DNA of 64,000 bases from positions 1,860,001 through 1,924,000 of the forward strand of contig NZ_CP041046.1 in the NCBI RefSeq assembly GCF_006385595.1, in the 5' to 3' direction. Below the pieces are notes generated by a model, which was given only the letters and a program-made list of their open reading frames with translations, did not search any database and was not told the origin of the DNA. This document shows positions 8,470-16,204 of this stretch, in pieces. The DNA comes from Luteibacter pinisoli. GTDB taxonomy: Bacteria > Pseudomonadota > Gammaproteobacteria > Xanthomonadales > Rhodanobacteraceae. The translations under genes were made by a program, and so were the position numbers. Every line of letters begins with the position of its first letter. Within the stretch, counting starts at the first letter, position 1.

Positions 8470-9470
8470 TGCTGCTGATCGGTCTGGAAGGCAAGGAACT
8501 CAAGCCCAACGAACACAGCCGCCTTACCGCGCACGGCGTGGCCGGTATCATCCTGTTCTCGCGCAATTTCGAATCGCGCGAGCAGGTCACGGCGCTGATC
8601 GACGCGGCGCGCGAGGTCGGCGGCGACGACCTGCTGGTCTGCGTGGACCAGGAGGGCGGCCGCGTGCAACGCTTCCGCGACGGCTTCACCCGTCTTCCGC
8701 CGCTGCGTGCCATCGGCAAGCTCTACGACACGGATCCCATCGAGGCGGTGAACCGCGCCGAAGAGCACGCCTGGATCATGGCCAGCGAAATGCGCGCCAT
8801 CGGCGTGGATTTCAGCTTCGCCCCGGTGGCCGACATCGACCGCGGCAGCAAGGCCATCGGCGACCGCGCGTTCCACGCCGATCCGGTGATCAGCGCCGAG
8901 CTCGTGCAGGCTTACGTCCGCGGCATGCACCTGGGCGGCATGGCCGCCGTGCTCAAGCATTTCCCCGGCCACGGTTCGGTACAGGAAGACACCCACGAGT
9001 CCGTGGCGGTCGACACCCGCAGCAAGGACGAGATCCTGCGCACCGATCTGCTGCCGTTCGTCGCCGGTATCGAAGCGCGCGCCGAGGCCGTCATGGCCGC
9101 GCACGTGAAATACACCGCCGTCGATGACCAGCCCGCCGGCTACTCGCACGTGTGGATCGAGGAGATCCTCCGTGGCGAACTCGGCTTCCGTGGCTGCGTG
9201 TTCGGCGACGACATCAGCATGGCTGCCGCCGCCAGCGTCGGCGGTGTGGCCGCCCGCGTCCACGCCAACCTCGATGCCGGATGCGACCTCGTGCTGGCCT
9301 GCTTCCCCGATGTGGTTCCCGAAGCGATCGCCGCGGTCAAGGACCGCCGCCTGTCGCCGGTGGAGCGCATCGCGCCCCTGCGCGGCGCGATCGGCTCCAC
9401 CTGGGAAGGCCTCGTCGACAATCCCCAACGCGAGCGCTTCATCGCGCGCGTGACCGCCCTGGAGTCCTGA
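8469..9470 (+). CDS. nagZ: Beta-N-acetylhexosaminidase NagZ
   Basis: Cytosolic GH3 glycosidase that removes GlcNAc from 1,6-anhydro-muropeptides during cell-wall recycling. The family motif K-H-F-P-G-H-G is present, followed by the D-T-H loop and the nucleophile region F-G-D-D-I-S-M. Length 333 aa is typical. ATG 8469 is chosen because M-L-L-I-G-L-E-G matches the family start; the frame stays open upstream through the CYTH gene. Adjacent to hpt and the MTIP gene, an arrangement also known in pseudomonads. Confidence 0.96.
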   Translation: MLLIGLEGKELKPNEHSRLTAHGVAGIILFSRNFESREQVTALIDAAREVGGDDLLVCVDQEGGRVQRFRDGFTRLPPLRAIGKLYDTDPIEAVNRAEEHAWIMASEMRAIGVDFSFAPVADIDRGSKAIGDRAFHADPVISAELVQAYVRGMHLGGMAAVLKHFPGHGSVQEDTHESVAVDTRSKDEILRTDLLPFVAGIEARAEAVMAAHVKYTAVDDQPAGYSHVWIEEILRGELGFRGCVFGDDISMAAAASVGGVAARVHANLDAGCDLVLACFPDVVPEAIAAVKDRRLSPVERIAPLRGAIGSTWEGLVDNPQRERFIARVTALES

Positions 9471-9477
9471 CCTACCC

Positions 9478-10026
9478 ATGACCGCCACCGCTTCGCTCGA
9501 GCACGCGCTCGCCAACGCCGATGTCCTGTTCACCCGCGAACACCTCGATACCGAGATCGCCCGCATGGGCCGTGAGCTCGACGCCGCCCTCGCGGGCGAG
9601 CGCCCCGTGTTCCTCACGGTGATGCATGGCGCGCTGATCTTCGCCGGCCAGCTGGCGCTGGCGATGAAGACGGACCTCGAGTTCGACTACGTGCACGCGA
9701 CGCGTTACCGCGGTGCCACCACCGGGGCCGAGCTGCACTGGCTGCGCCGCCCGGAAGTGCCCCTGCAGGACCGCACCGTGGTGCTGGTGGACGACATCCT
9801 CGACGAAGGCCACACGCTGAAGGCCGTGCGCGACGCCTGCACGGCCATGGGCGCGAAGCGCGTGCTGCTGGCGGTGCTGTGCACCAAGCTGCATGACCGT
9901 CGCGCCGAGGGCATCGATGCGGATTTCAACGGCGTGGACCTGCCGGACCGCTACGTCTTCGGCTACGGCATGGACTACCACGAGCAGGCCCGTAACCTGC
10001 CGGCCATCTACGCGCTGAAGGACTGA
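9478..10026 (+). CDS. hpt: Hypoxanthine-guanine phosphoribosyltransferase
   Basis: Purine salvage enzyme making IMP or GMP from the free base and PRPP. The PRPP-binding loop V-V-L-V-D-D-I-L-D-E-G-H-T-L is clear near residues 99-114. The length of 182 aa fits. Its position directly before the methylthioinosine phosphorylase is meaningful: that enzyme releases hypoxanthine, the substrate of this one. Confidence 0.93.
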   Translation: MTATASLEHALANADVLFTREHLDTEIARMGRELDAALAGERPVFLTVMHGALIFAGQLALAMKTDLEFDYVHATRYRGATTGAELHWLRRPEVPLQDRTVVLVDDILDEGHTLKAVRDACTAMGAKRVLLAVLCTKLHDRRAEGIDADFNGVDLPDRYVFGYGMDYHEQARNLPAIYALKD

Positions 10027-10030
10027 CCCC

Positions 10031-10774
10031 ATGAGCATCGACCTCGCCGTGATCGGCGGCAGCGGCCTCTACCAGTTCGAGGGGCTGGAGAACGCCGAGC
10101 GCCATGCCGTGCAAACCCCCTTCGGGCCGGCCTCGGGCGACATCGTCGTGGGCGACTTCAAGGGCAGGCGCCTCGCCTTCCTGGCCCGCCATGGCGAGAG
10201 CCATACGGTGCCGCCGCACCGGGTGAACTACCGCGCCAACCTGTGGGCGTTGCACTCGCTGGGTGCACGCAAGATCGTGGCGGTGAATGCCGTCGGCGGC
10301 ATTCGCGACGACATGGGCCCGCGCGTGCTGGTGGTGCCTGACCAGGTGATCGACTACACCCACGGCCGCTACACGAGCTTCAACGACGTCGAAGGCGCCG
10401 AGGTCCGGCATATCGATTTCAGCGAGCCATACACCGAGAGCCTGCGCCAGGCGATCCTCGCCGCGGCACGTGCCGAGGGCCTGGCCATCATCGACGGTGG
10501 CGTGCACGGGGTGACCCAGGGTCCGCGCCTGGAAACCCGCGCCGAGATCGCCCGGATGAAGCGCGACGGTTGCGACCTGGTCGGCATGACCGGCATGCCC
10601 GAGGCCGTCCTGGCCCGCGAGCTCGACCTGGAATTCGCCTGCCTGGCCCTCGTGGCCAACTTCGCCGCGGGCGCCGGTGACGAGGCCGAGATCAGCATCG
10701 AGGAAATCTTTGCCCACCTCGCCGCTGCCACGGCCAACGTCCCGCCCATCCTCGGCCGCATGCTCGAAGGCTGA
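10031..10774 (+). CDS. S-methyl-5'-thioinosine phosphorylase (MTAP/PNP family)
   Basis: Nucleoside phosphorylase of 247 aa with the family start I-G-G-S-G-L-Y and the phosphate-binding R-H-G-E-x-H. The substrate loop reads M-T-G-M-P-E. In Pseudomonas the homologue next to nagZ cleaves S-methyl-5'-thioinosine to hypoxanthine and methylthioribose-1-phosphate rather than acting on methylthioadenosine. The hpt neighbour (4 bases upstream) supports that role here. A true MTA phosphorylase cannot be excluded from sequence alone. Confidence 0.88.
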   Translation: MSIDLAVIGGSGLYQFEGLENAERHAVQTPFGPASGDIVVGDFKGRRLAFLARHGESHTVPPHRVNYRANLWALHSLGARKIVAVNAVGGIRDDMGPRVLVVPDQVIDYTHGRYTSFNDVEGAEVRHIDFSEPYTESLRQAILAAARAEGLAIIDGGVHGVTQGPRLETRAEIARMKRDGCDLVGMTGMPEAVLARELDLEFACLALVANFAAGAGDEAEISIEEIFAHLAAATANVPPILGRMLEG

Positions 10775-10921
10775 CCCCGGGCGGCCTATGGGAAAGAATC
10801 CCACTTGCGCGTTCGTCTAAAACATGATGATACTTCGCACGCGCCGCGGGGGCAGGCCAAGGGGATCTGGGGAAAGCCTCGCCATCCGGGTGCTTCCAGT
10901 CCATGTCTAGGGGTTTCCGCA

Positions 10922-11128
10922 ATGCGTTTCGGTACGGTCAAGTGGTTCAACGACGCCAAGGGTTTCGGTTTCATCGCACCCGAGGACGGTGGGGAGGACG
11001 TGTTCGTCCACTTTTCTGCGATCAACTCCAAGGGCTTCCGTAGCCTGCAGGAAGGCCAGCGTGTGCAGTTCGAAGTGACGACGGGCCCGAAGGGTGCCCA
11101 GGCGTCGGGCGTCGAAATCGCTGCCTGA
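10922..11128 (+). CDS. Cold-shock domain protein
   Basis: Small single-strand nucleic-acid-binding protein of 68 aa, a complete Csp with RNP1 (K-G-F-G-F-I, residues 13-18) and RNP2 (D-V-F-V-H-F, 26-31). The frame is open upstream, but ATG 10922 gives the canonical Csp start M-R-F-G-T-V-K-W-F-N. About 150 bases of leader separate it from the previous gene, as is common for cold-shock mRNAs. A strong terminator follows, so it is probably its own transcript. Confidence 0.96.
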   Translation: MRFGTVKWFNDAKGFGFIAPEDGGEDVFVHFSAINSKGFRSLQEGQRVQFEVTTGPKGAQASGVEIAA

Positions 11129-11150
11129 TCGGTAGCGCCAAGTCGCCGGA

Positions 11151-11180
11151 AAACCCCGCGCGTGTCGCGGGGTTTTTTTT
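11151..11180 (+). terminator. Intrinsic terminator of the cold-shock gene
   Basis: Perfect 10-bp stem (AAACCCCGCG / CGCGGGGTTT) with a 5-nt loop and a run of 8 T, 22 bases after the stop codon. This is the clearest intrinsic terminator in the window. Confidence 0.9.
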
Positions 11181-11263
11181 CGCCTGCAGGCAAGGGCGGC
11201 GCCGACAGCGCGCGGCGTGCCGCCCCGGCTGTCCCGGATCCGCCATGACGCCACCCTTGGCGC

Positions 11264-11659
11264 ATGGCTACCCTCATCGAATCCCTCACCGCCCTGGCCG
11301 TGTTCGCCATCGGCGCCTCGGCGTCGGCGACCTGGCTGGCCCGGTCCACGGCGGATACGTCCCAGGCGTCGGCACGCGTTCGTGCACTGGGTATCGCCAG
11401 CGACATGGAAGCCCGGCTGCGCGCCCACCGCGCCGGGGTGCACGCCGGCCACTATCGCCACGCGATTCCGGCAAGGATCGACTGCCGCAAGGCCTGCTCT
11501 CCGGCCCAGCTTGCGCAGCATGATCTCGCCGCTTTCCACGCCGCGCTCGCGTCGGCATGGGGGCGCGGCGCCAACGGGGACGTTGCCTGCGACCAGGGCG
11601 CCTGCCTCATCCGCATCACCTGGCCGGGAGGCGCCCTGCATTGGGGCGTGGCGCCATGA
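11264..11659 (+). CDS. PilV-like minor prepilin, leader probably lost by frameshift
   Basis: Minor pilin-type protein (131 aa) whose N-terminus T-L-I-E-S-L-T-A-L-A-V-F-A-I-G is a typical prepilin hydrophobic helix with Glu at +5. The open frame begins directly at M-A-T-L-I-E, so it lacks the Gly/Phe cleavage site and leader that prepilin peptidase needs. In the preceding frame, ATG 11245 reads M-T-P-P-L-A-H-G, which would join to F-T-L-I-E if two bases were missing near 11270. There is an in-frame stop (TGA) 15 bases before the ATG, so no longer start exists. Overlaps the next gene by ATGA. Confidence 0.7.
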   Translation: MATLIESLTALAVFAIGASASATWLARSTADTSQASARVRALGIASDMEARLRAHRAGVHAGHYRHAIPARIDCRKACSPAQLAQHDLAAFHAALASAWGRGANGDVACDQGACLIRITWPGGALHWGVAP

Positions 11660-12159
11660 AGATGCGCGGCATGACGCTGGTCGAACTGGTCGTCGGCCTT
11701 GCCGTGGCCTCGACGGTAGCGGCCGTCGTCCTGGTGGGGTCGGCGGCCGTCGCCACTCAGGTCCGGCGTGGCTTCGCGTCATCGGGGGCAACGGAGTCGG
11801 CCGATGCGGCGCTCGCGGCCATGCTGGCGGACGTGCGCCGCGATGGCGAGTGGTCGACCTGCCTTCCCGCCCGCGGCTGCCCGGTTTACGTGGGCGGTGC
11901 TTACGGCATGGCGCTGGTGGTGGGCCGGCAGCGGGCGTGGACGATCCAGGACGGCCTTCGCCTTTGCGCCGGCAGGCATTGCGAGCGGGTCTTCGAAGGC
12001 GCCACGGCCTTGCAGGTGCTGGTCGACACCGACGTGGACGGCGGCATCCGGCACGACGAGGCACGACGCGGCGACGCCTCTCGTGCCCGCCTGGTCGAGC
12101 TGCGCTTGTCCTTGCGCGACGGTACCTCGCGTTCGCGCTGGGCGTGGATACCGCCATGA
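11656..12159 (+). CDS. PilW/GspJ-like minor prepilin
   Basis: Prepilin-like protein of 167 aa. The start M-K-M-R-G-M-T-L-V-E-L has a short basic leader, the Gly before the cut site, Met at +1 and Glu at +5, followed by a 20-residue hydrophobic helix. It therefore looks processable, unlike its upstream neighbour. The C-terminal part has Cys pairs (C-L-P-A-R-G-C, C-A-G-R-H-C) that may form disulfides. ATGA overlaps join it to genes on both sides. No pilus motor or secretin gene is nearby, so which machine it serves is unknown. Confidence 0.8.
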   Translation: MKMRGMTLVELVVGLAVASTVAAVVLVGSAAVATQVRRGFASSGATESADAALAAMLADVRRDGEWSTCLPARGCPVYVGGAYGMALVVGRQRAWTIQDGLRLCAGRHCERVFEGATALQVLVDTDVDGGIRHDEARRGDASRARLVELRLSLRDGTSRSRWAWIPP

Positions 12160-12458
12160 GGGAGCAGCGCGGTGCCATCCTCCTCATGGTGCTGGCCTCG
12201 CTGGCGATCCTGGCGCTGCTGGGTGCCGAGGCGGCGCGGTTCGCGGCGGCCCGGCAGCGCGAGGCGGGCGACGCGTGGTGCCGGGAACTGCTCAGGGCGG
12301 CCCGTGACGATCGTCGCGGTGGTCAGGCCGGCGAGGCGCATGCGACCATCACGGATGGCGCGAACGGCGCGTCGCATTTCGAGGGATTCCATGGATCGCA
12401 GGCGTTTTCTCCAGGGCGCGACGATTGCATCGGGCGTCGCGCTCGCGGCGGCGGGTAA
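12156..12458 (+). CDS. PilX/GspK-like prepilin, short
   Basis: Short protein (100 aa) starting M-R-E-Q-R-G-A-I-L-L-M-V-L, the pattern of PilX/GspK minor pilins, which lack Glu at +5. After the hydrophobic helix (residues 7-25) the sequence A-A-R-Q-R-E is typical, but the globular domain is much shorter than in PilX and its last 22 codons run into the next gene's coding sequence. It may be a truncated remnant. ATGA overlap with the upstream gene. Confidence 0.6.
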   Translation: MREQRGAILLMVLASLAILALLGAEAARFAAARQREAGDAWCRELLRAARDDRRGGQAGEAHATITDGANGASHFEGFHGSQAFSPGRDDCIGRRARGGG

Positions 12459-13440
12459 GACGGCAGCCGCCGCGACCCCTGGCACGACGAAAGCCCCGTC
12501 GGTGTCGCCAGGCGGCCCGGGCATGCTGCCGCGCGTGTGCTCCACATGGGACTTCGGCGTACCGGCCAACCAGGCCGCGTGGAAGGTGCTCTCCACCGGC
12601 GGCCGCGCGCTGGATGCGGTGGAGCAGGGCGTGCGCGTGCCGGAGCAGGACCTCAAGAACCACAGCGTCGGCCGCGCCGGGTATCCCGACCGCGATGGCA
12701 AGGTGACGCTGGACGCCAGCATCATGGACGAACACGGCAATTGCGGTGCCGTCGCCGCGATCGAACATATCGCCCATCCCATTTCCGTCGCCCGCCGGGT
12801 GATGGAGCGCACGCCGCACGTGCTGCTGGTCGGCGATGGCGCCCTGCAGTTTGCGCTGGAGCAGGGCTTCCCGCGCGAGGAACTGCTGACGCCGGAATCC
12901 GAGCAGGCGTGGCATGCCTGGCTGAAGACGGCGAAGTACACGCCGCAGGCCAACAGCGAAGTCAAAACCTATAACGCCGGCCCGGGTGGCACCCCGGGCG
13001 ATGCGAGCAACCACGACACCATCGGCATGCTCGCCATCGACGCGAAGGGCAACCTCTCCGGCGCCTGCACCACCAGCGGCATGGCGTGGAAGCTGCACGG
13101 CCGCGTCGGCGACAGCCCCATCATCGGTGCCGGCCTGTATGTCGATAACGAGGTGGGCGCAGCGACCTCGACGGGCGTGGGCGAAGAAGTGATCCGCAAC
13201 GTCGGTAGCTTCCTCGTGGTGGAACTCATGCGCCAGGGCCGTTCGCCGCAGGATGCCTGCCGCGAAGCGATGGAGCGCATCCTGCGCAAGAAGCCGGAAG
13301 CACGCGGCCTGCAGGTCGGCTTCCTCGCCATGGACAAGAAGGGCAACGTCGGCGCGTGGGCCATCCAGGATGGCTTCTCGTATGCCATCTGCGATGCGAA
13401 AAAGCAGGACACGCTGATCCCCGCCAAGAGCACGTTCTGA
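12391..13440 (+). CDS. N4-(beta-N-acetylglucosaminyl)-L-asparaginase / isoaspartyl peptidase family
   Basis: Ntn-hydrolase (349 aa) that self-cleaves to expose a catalytic Thr. The N-terminus D-R-R-R-F-L-Q-G-A is a Tat signal peptide, so the enzyme is exported folded. The self-cleavage site is H-D-T-I-G-M-L, with Thr as the new N-terminus, and the beta-chain pattern G-A-C-T-T-S-G-M-A-W-K and G-A-A-T-S-T-G-x-G-E-E follows, as in the glycosylasparaginase subfamily. ATG 12391 has GAGGGA upstream and overlaps the preceding pilin gene by 68 bases. cutC follows after 2 bases. Confidence 0.9.
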   Translation: MDRRRFLQGATIASGVALAAAGKTAAAATPGTTKAPSVSPGGPGMLPRVCSTWDFGVPANQAAWKVLSTGGRALDAVEQGVRVPEQDLKNHSVGRAGYPDRDGKVTLDASIMDEHGNCGAVAAIEHIAHPISVARRVMERTPHVLLVGDGALQFALEQGFPREELLTPESEQAWHAWLKTAKYTPQANSEVKTYNAGPGGTPGDASNHDTIGMLAIDAKGNLSGACTTSGMAWKLHGRVGDSPIIGAGLYVDNEVGAATSTGVGEEVIRNVGSFLVVELMRQGRSPQDACREAMERILRKKPEARGLQVGFLAMDKKGNVGAWAIQDGFSYAICDAKKQDTLIPAKSTF

Positions 13441-13442
13441 CC

Positions 13443-14165
13443 ATGGCTCTCCTCGAAGTCGCCGCGAACTCCGCCGCCTCCGCTTTCGCGGCGCAGGAAG
13501 GTGGCGCCGGCCGCGTTGAACTGTGCGCCAGCCTGGACGAAGGCGGTGTCACGCCGTCGCACGGCACGCTGGTGCTGGCGCGCGAAGGCCTCACCATTCC
13601 GCTGTATGTGCTGATTCGTCCGCGCGCGGGCGACTTCGTTTACGAAGACCATGAAGTCGAGGCGATGCTCGATGACATCGCACATTGCCGCGACCTCGGC
13701 TGCGACGGCGTGGTGGTGGGCGCGCTCACGCCCGAGGGCGAAGTGGACCTGGATACCTGTGCGCGCTTCGTCGAGGCGGCACACGGCCTCGGCGTAACCT
13801 TCCACCGCGCCTTCGATCTGGTGAACGACCCGTCCGACAGCCTGGAATCCCTCGTCGAACTCGGCTTCGAGCGCGTGCTCACCTCCGGCGGCATGGCCAG
13901 CGCCGTGGCCGGCGCCAGTCGGCTCGGCCGGCTGGTGGCCCAGGCCGGCCAGCGCATCGTGGTGATGCCGGGCGCGGGGATCGAGCCCGGCAATATCGCC
14001 GACCTGCGCAGCGTCACGGCGGCGAACGAGTTCCACGCGTCCGCCAAGCGCCGCCTGCCGTCGGCCATGCGCCGCTCGCGGGCCGATCCGCTGGGCATGG
14101 GCGCGGGCGAAACACGCACGGACGTTGCCACGGTGCGCGCGCTGGTCGCCGCCATCACTCCTTAA
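13443..14165 (+). CDS. cutC: Copper homeostasis protein CutC
   Basis: TIM-barrel protein of 240 aa, with the family start L-E-V-A-A-N-S-A-A-S-A and motifs R-V-E-L-C-A, T-F-H-R-A-F-D and L-T-S-G-G. CutC was linked to copper tolerance in E. coli but its biochemical role is unsettled. ATG 13443 lies 2 bases after the asparaginase stop; the longer open frame upstream would overlap that gene and is rejected. Confidence 0.93.
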   Translation: MALLEVAANSAASAFAAQEGGAGRVELCASLDEGGVTPSHGTLVLAREGLTIPLYVLIRPRAGDFVYEDHEVEAMLDDIAHCRDLGCDGVVVGALTPEGEVDLDTCARFVEAAHGLGVTFHRAFDLVNDPSDSLESLVELGFERVLTSGGMASAVAGASRLGRLVAQAGQRIVVMPGAGIEPGNIADLRSVTAANEFHASAKRRLPSAMRRSRADPLGMGAGETRTDVATVRALVAAITP

Positions 14166-14173
14166 ACCACGGG

Positions 14174-14680
14174 ATGCCTATCGTGAATCGACTGCAGGGA
14201 TTCGTTGTGCTCGCCGGCCTTTGCATGGCTGGAAACGTGGCCGCCGCTGATGCCGTGCACTACACGGCGCCGGGCAAGGCGGCCGCGGATCTCAACATCG
14301 CGTCGCTGCCGCGTACTGAAGTGAAGGCAGGCGCCCATGGCGATGCCCCCACGGCGTGGCAGGGCGTGAACCTCATCGATGTGCTCCGCGCGCAGGGTGC
14401 GCCGGTCGGCAAGGAACTGCGCGGGAAGGCGCTCTCGGACTTCGTCCGCGTCACCGCATCCGACGGCTACCAGGTGATCTTCAGCCTCGGTGAACTGGAT
14501 CCGGACTTTGGCGGCCGCAAGGTGGTGCTCGTCGACCAGCACGAGGGCAAGCCGCTCGATGCGAAGGACGGCCCTTACCGGCTGGTAGTGCCGGACGACT
14601 CGCGTCCGGCACGCTGGATCCACAGCGTCACGGCGATCGAGCTGGTGGAAGCCTCGACGACCGAGCGCCGCAAGCCTTAA
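14174..14680 (+). CDS. Periplasmic SUOX-fold (molybdopterin-dependent oxidoreductase-like) protein
   Basis: Secreted protein of 168 aa with a signal peptide (residues 1-28). The mature part has the sulfite-oxidase-like substrate-domain pattern: W-Q-G-V-N-L-I-D-V-L, then V-R-V-T-A-S-D-G-Y-Q-V-I-F-S, G-P-Y-R-L-V-V-P and R-W-I-H-S-V. There is no Cys in the mature region, so the ligand that binds molybdenum in true enzymes is missing and redox catalysis is unlikely. The start may be ATG 14174 or GTG 14183. The 3' end overlaps the convergent TonB-like gene by 3 bases. Confidence 0.75.
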   Translation: MPIVNRLQGFVVLAGLCMAGNVAAADAVHYTAPGKAAADLNIASLPRTEVKAGAHGDAPTAWQGVNLIDVLRAQGAPVGKELRGKALSDFVRVTASDGYQVIFSLGELDPDFGGRKVVLVDQHEGKPLDAKDGPYRLVVPDDSRPARWIHSVTAIELVEASTTERRKP

Positions 14681-15528
14681 CCCTTGTCCAGCGGGGTGGT
14701 GAGCTTCAGCCCGCTGTTGACCAGGAACAGGCCGTCGTCGGGCAGGGCATCGGCGCTTTCGCCGGTGTCCTTCGCCCACGCGATCGCCTGTTTCGGGCCG
14801 GGTACATAGGCTTCCCACTGGCCGTAGTGATCATCCGGCACCGGGCCGGTGCGCAGGCGGTAGGTGACCGGGACGCGCACGAAGTAGAACGGGTCGCTGG
14901 CGTGGTTACCGGTCGTGGGGATGTTGAACGTCCAGTCTTTCGCCACCCGCAACGCCGGGTTGGCCAGCACGTTGCGCCACACGTTCATCTGCGTGTCGGA
15001 GCCGACCACGCCCAGGTTCACCTGTTCCACGTCGACGTCCACCACCTTGCCGTCGTGGCCGACGCGCAGCAGCAGGTACACCGTGCCCTGGACCCCGGAC
15101 GCGACCGCGTTGGAGGGATACGACGGCGGCGAGCGCTTGGCGTACGCGACCGTTTCACCACCGCCATTCTCTTCGCCGAACGTGGCGCCGGCGATGCGCA
15201 CGATATACGTCTGCGCGTCGGGCGATTCGCGCCGGGCGACGAGGCGCAGGCTCATGTGCGCATGGGCCGCGACGGCATGGCCTTCACGCATCACCGGCTC
15301 AAAACGCCACTTCGGCGCAGCGCTGCCGATCAGGCCGACGACGTCGGCGGGAATCTTGTCCTGCTTGTCCAGCGCGTAACCGGTGACGGACCCATCGGGA
15401 GCCACCGTGATGTCGCCGGTGACCAGCATGCTGGCTTCCGCCCGCTTGCGCGCCGCCTGTGGTCCCGCTGCGATGGCCAGCCCGGTCATCGTCAGCGCCG
15501 CCAAACCCAAAACCCATTGCTTCGTCAT
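14677..15528 (-). CDS. Secreted TonB C-terminal-domain protein
   Basis: Protein of 283 aa with an N-terminal signal peptide (T-K-Q-W-V-L-G, ending A-I-A-A-G) and a TonB-type C-terminal domain near residues 135-230 (P-S-Y-P-S-N-A, G-x-V-Y-L-L-L-R-V-G-H-D-G-K-V-V-D-V-D-V). It lacks the long Pro-rich spacer and the membrane-anchoring helix of true energy-transducing TonB, and no exbB/exbD is near. Start at 15528 is preceded by AGGGAG; the frame is open further upstream but without features. Confidence 0.7.
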   Translation of the reverse strand: MTKQWVLGLAALTMTGLAIAAGPQAARKRAEASMLVTGDITVAPDGSVTGYALDKQDKIPADVVGLIGSAAPKWRFEPVMREGHAVAAHAHMSLRLVARRESPDAQTYIVRIAGATFGEENGGGETVAYAKRSPPSYPSNAVASGVQGTVYLLLRVGHDGKVVDVDVEQVNLGVVGSDTQMNVWRNVLANPALRVAKDWTFNIPTTGNHASDPFYFVRVPVTYRLRTGPVPDDHYGQWEAYVPGPKQAIAWAKDTGESADALPDDGLFLVNSGLKLTTPLDKG

Positions 15529-15559
15529 CCGTTTCACTCCCTGCCATGTGAAGTAACGC

Positions 15560-16204
15560 TTACCGTACCACCATGATCCCCGCCGGCGTGCTCGCAAAAA
15601 GTTGCCGACCCGGCGCGGCGTTGACCTCGTGCAACCCTGTCAACGTGCCGAACGCAGGAAGCATACCGACGGCACGATCAAATACAAATGCCGGCAAGCG
15701 ATGCTTGCGCCATCCATCGCGCACGACGACGCCGGGATGCACGTGGCCCGCTAAAACATAGCCTCCCGCGTGCGCATGCGGGTGATGCGACAGCACGAAC
15801 GGCGGCACGGCGAGACGATCCGGCTGCACGAAAATGCCCAATGACGCGACGTCGAAGTGACGATCGTGGTTGCCCGCGACCAGCACGATATCGATGCCTG
15901 CGTGCCGTGCGCGCCACGCCCTCACGTCGTCCACCCATGCGCTGCGCGATGTCGCCGCGCCATGCACGAGGTCGCCGAGGATAACGACGCGGTGTGGCTG
16001 GAATGTGTCGATCAGCGCATCGAGCCGGCGGAGGTCGTCGTCGGTGTCGCCACTGGGTACGGCGATGCCGGCGCGCCGGAACACCGCGCCCTTGCCGAAG
16101 TGCACATCCGATAGAAGGAGCGTGCGTTGTGCCGCCCAGTAGATCGCGCGCTCGGGATGCAGGGTGAGGCGTTCGCCCGCGATGTCGACGTCACGCGTGT
16201 TCAT
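15560..16204 (-). CDS. pdeM: Ligase-associated metallophosphoesterase PdeM
   Basis: Calcineurin-like phosphoesterase of 214 aa, the last gene of the ligase-associated DNA repair operon. Metal ligands are visible: D33-x-H35 in S-D-V-H-F-G-K, G-D at 77-78, G-N-H-D-R-H, and the late H-P-H-A-H and G-H-V-H-P motifs. Such proteins are annotated as DNA endonucleases of this system. Start at 16204 overlaps the helicase stop (ATGA). Confidence 0.9.
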   Translation of the reverse strand: MNTRDVDIAGERLTLHPERAIYWAAQRTLLLSDVHFGKGAVFRRAGIAVPSGDTDDDLRRLDALIDTFQPHRVVILGDLVHGAATSRSAWVDDVRAWRARHAGIDIVLVAGNHDRHFDVASLGIFVQPDRLAVPPFVLSHHPHAHAGGYVLAGHVHPGVVVRDGWRKHRLPAFVFDRAVGMLPAFGTLTGLHEVNAAPGRQLFASTPAGIMVVR

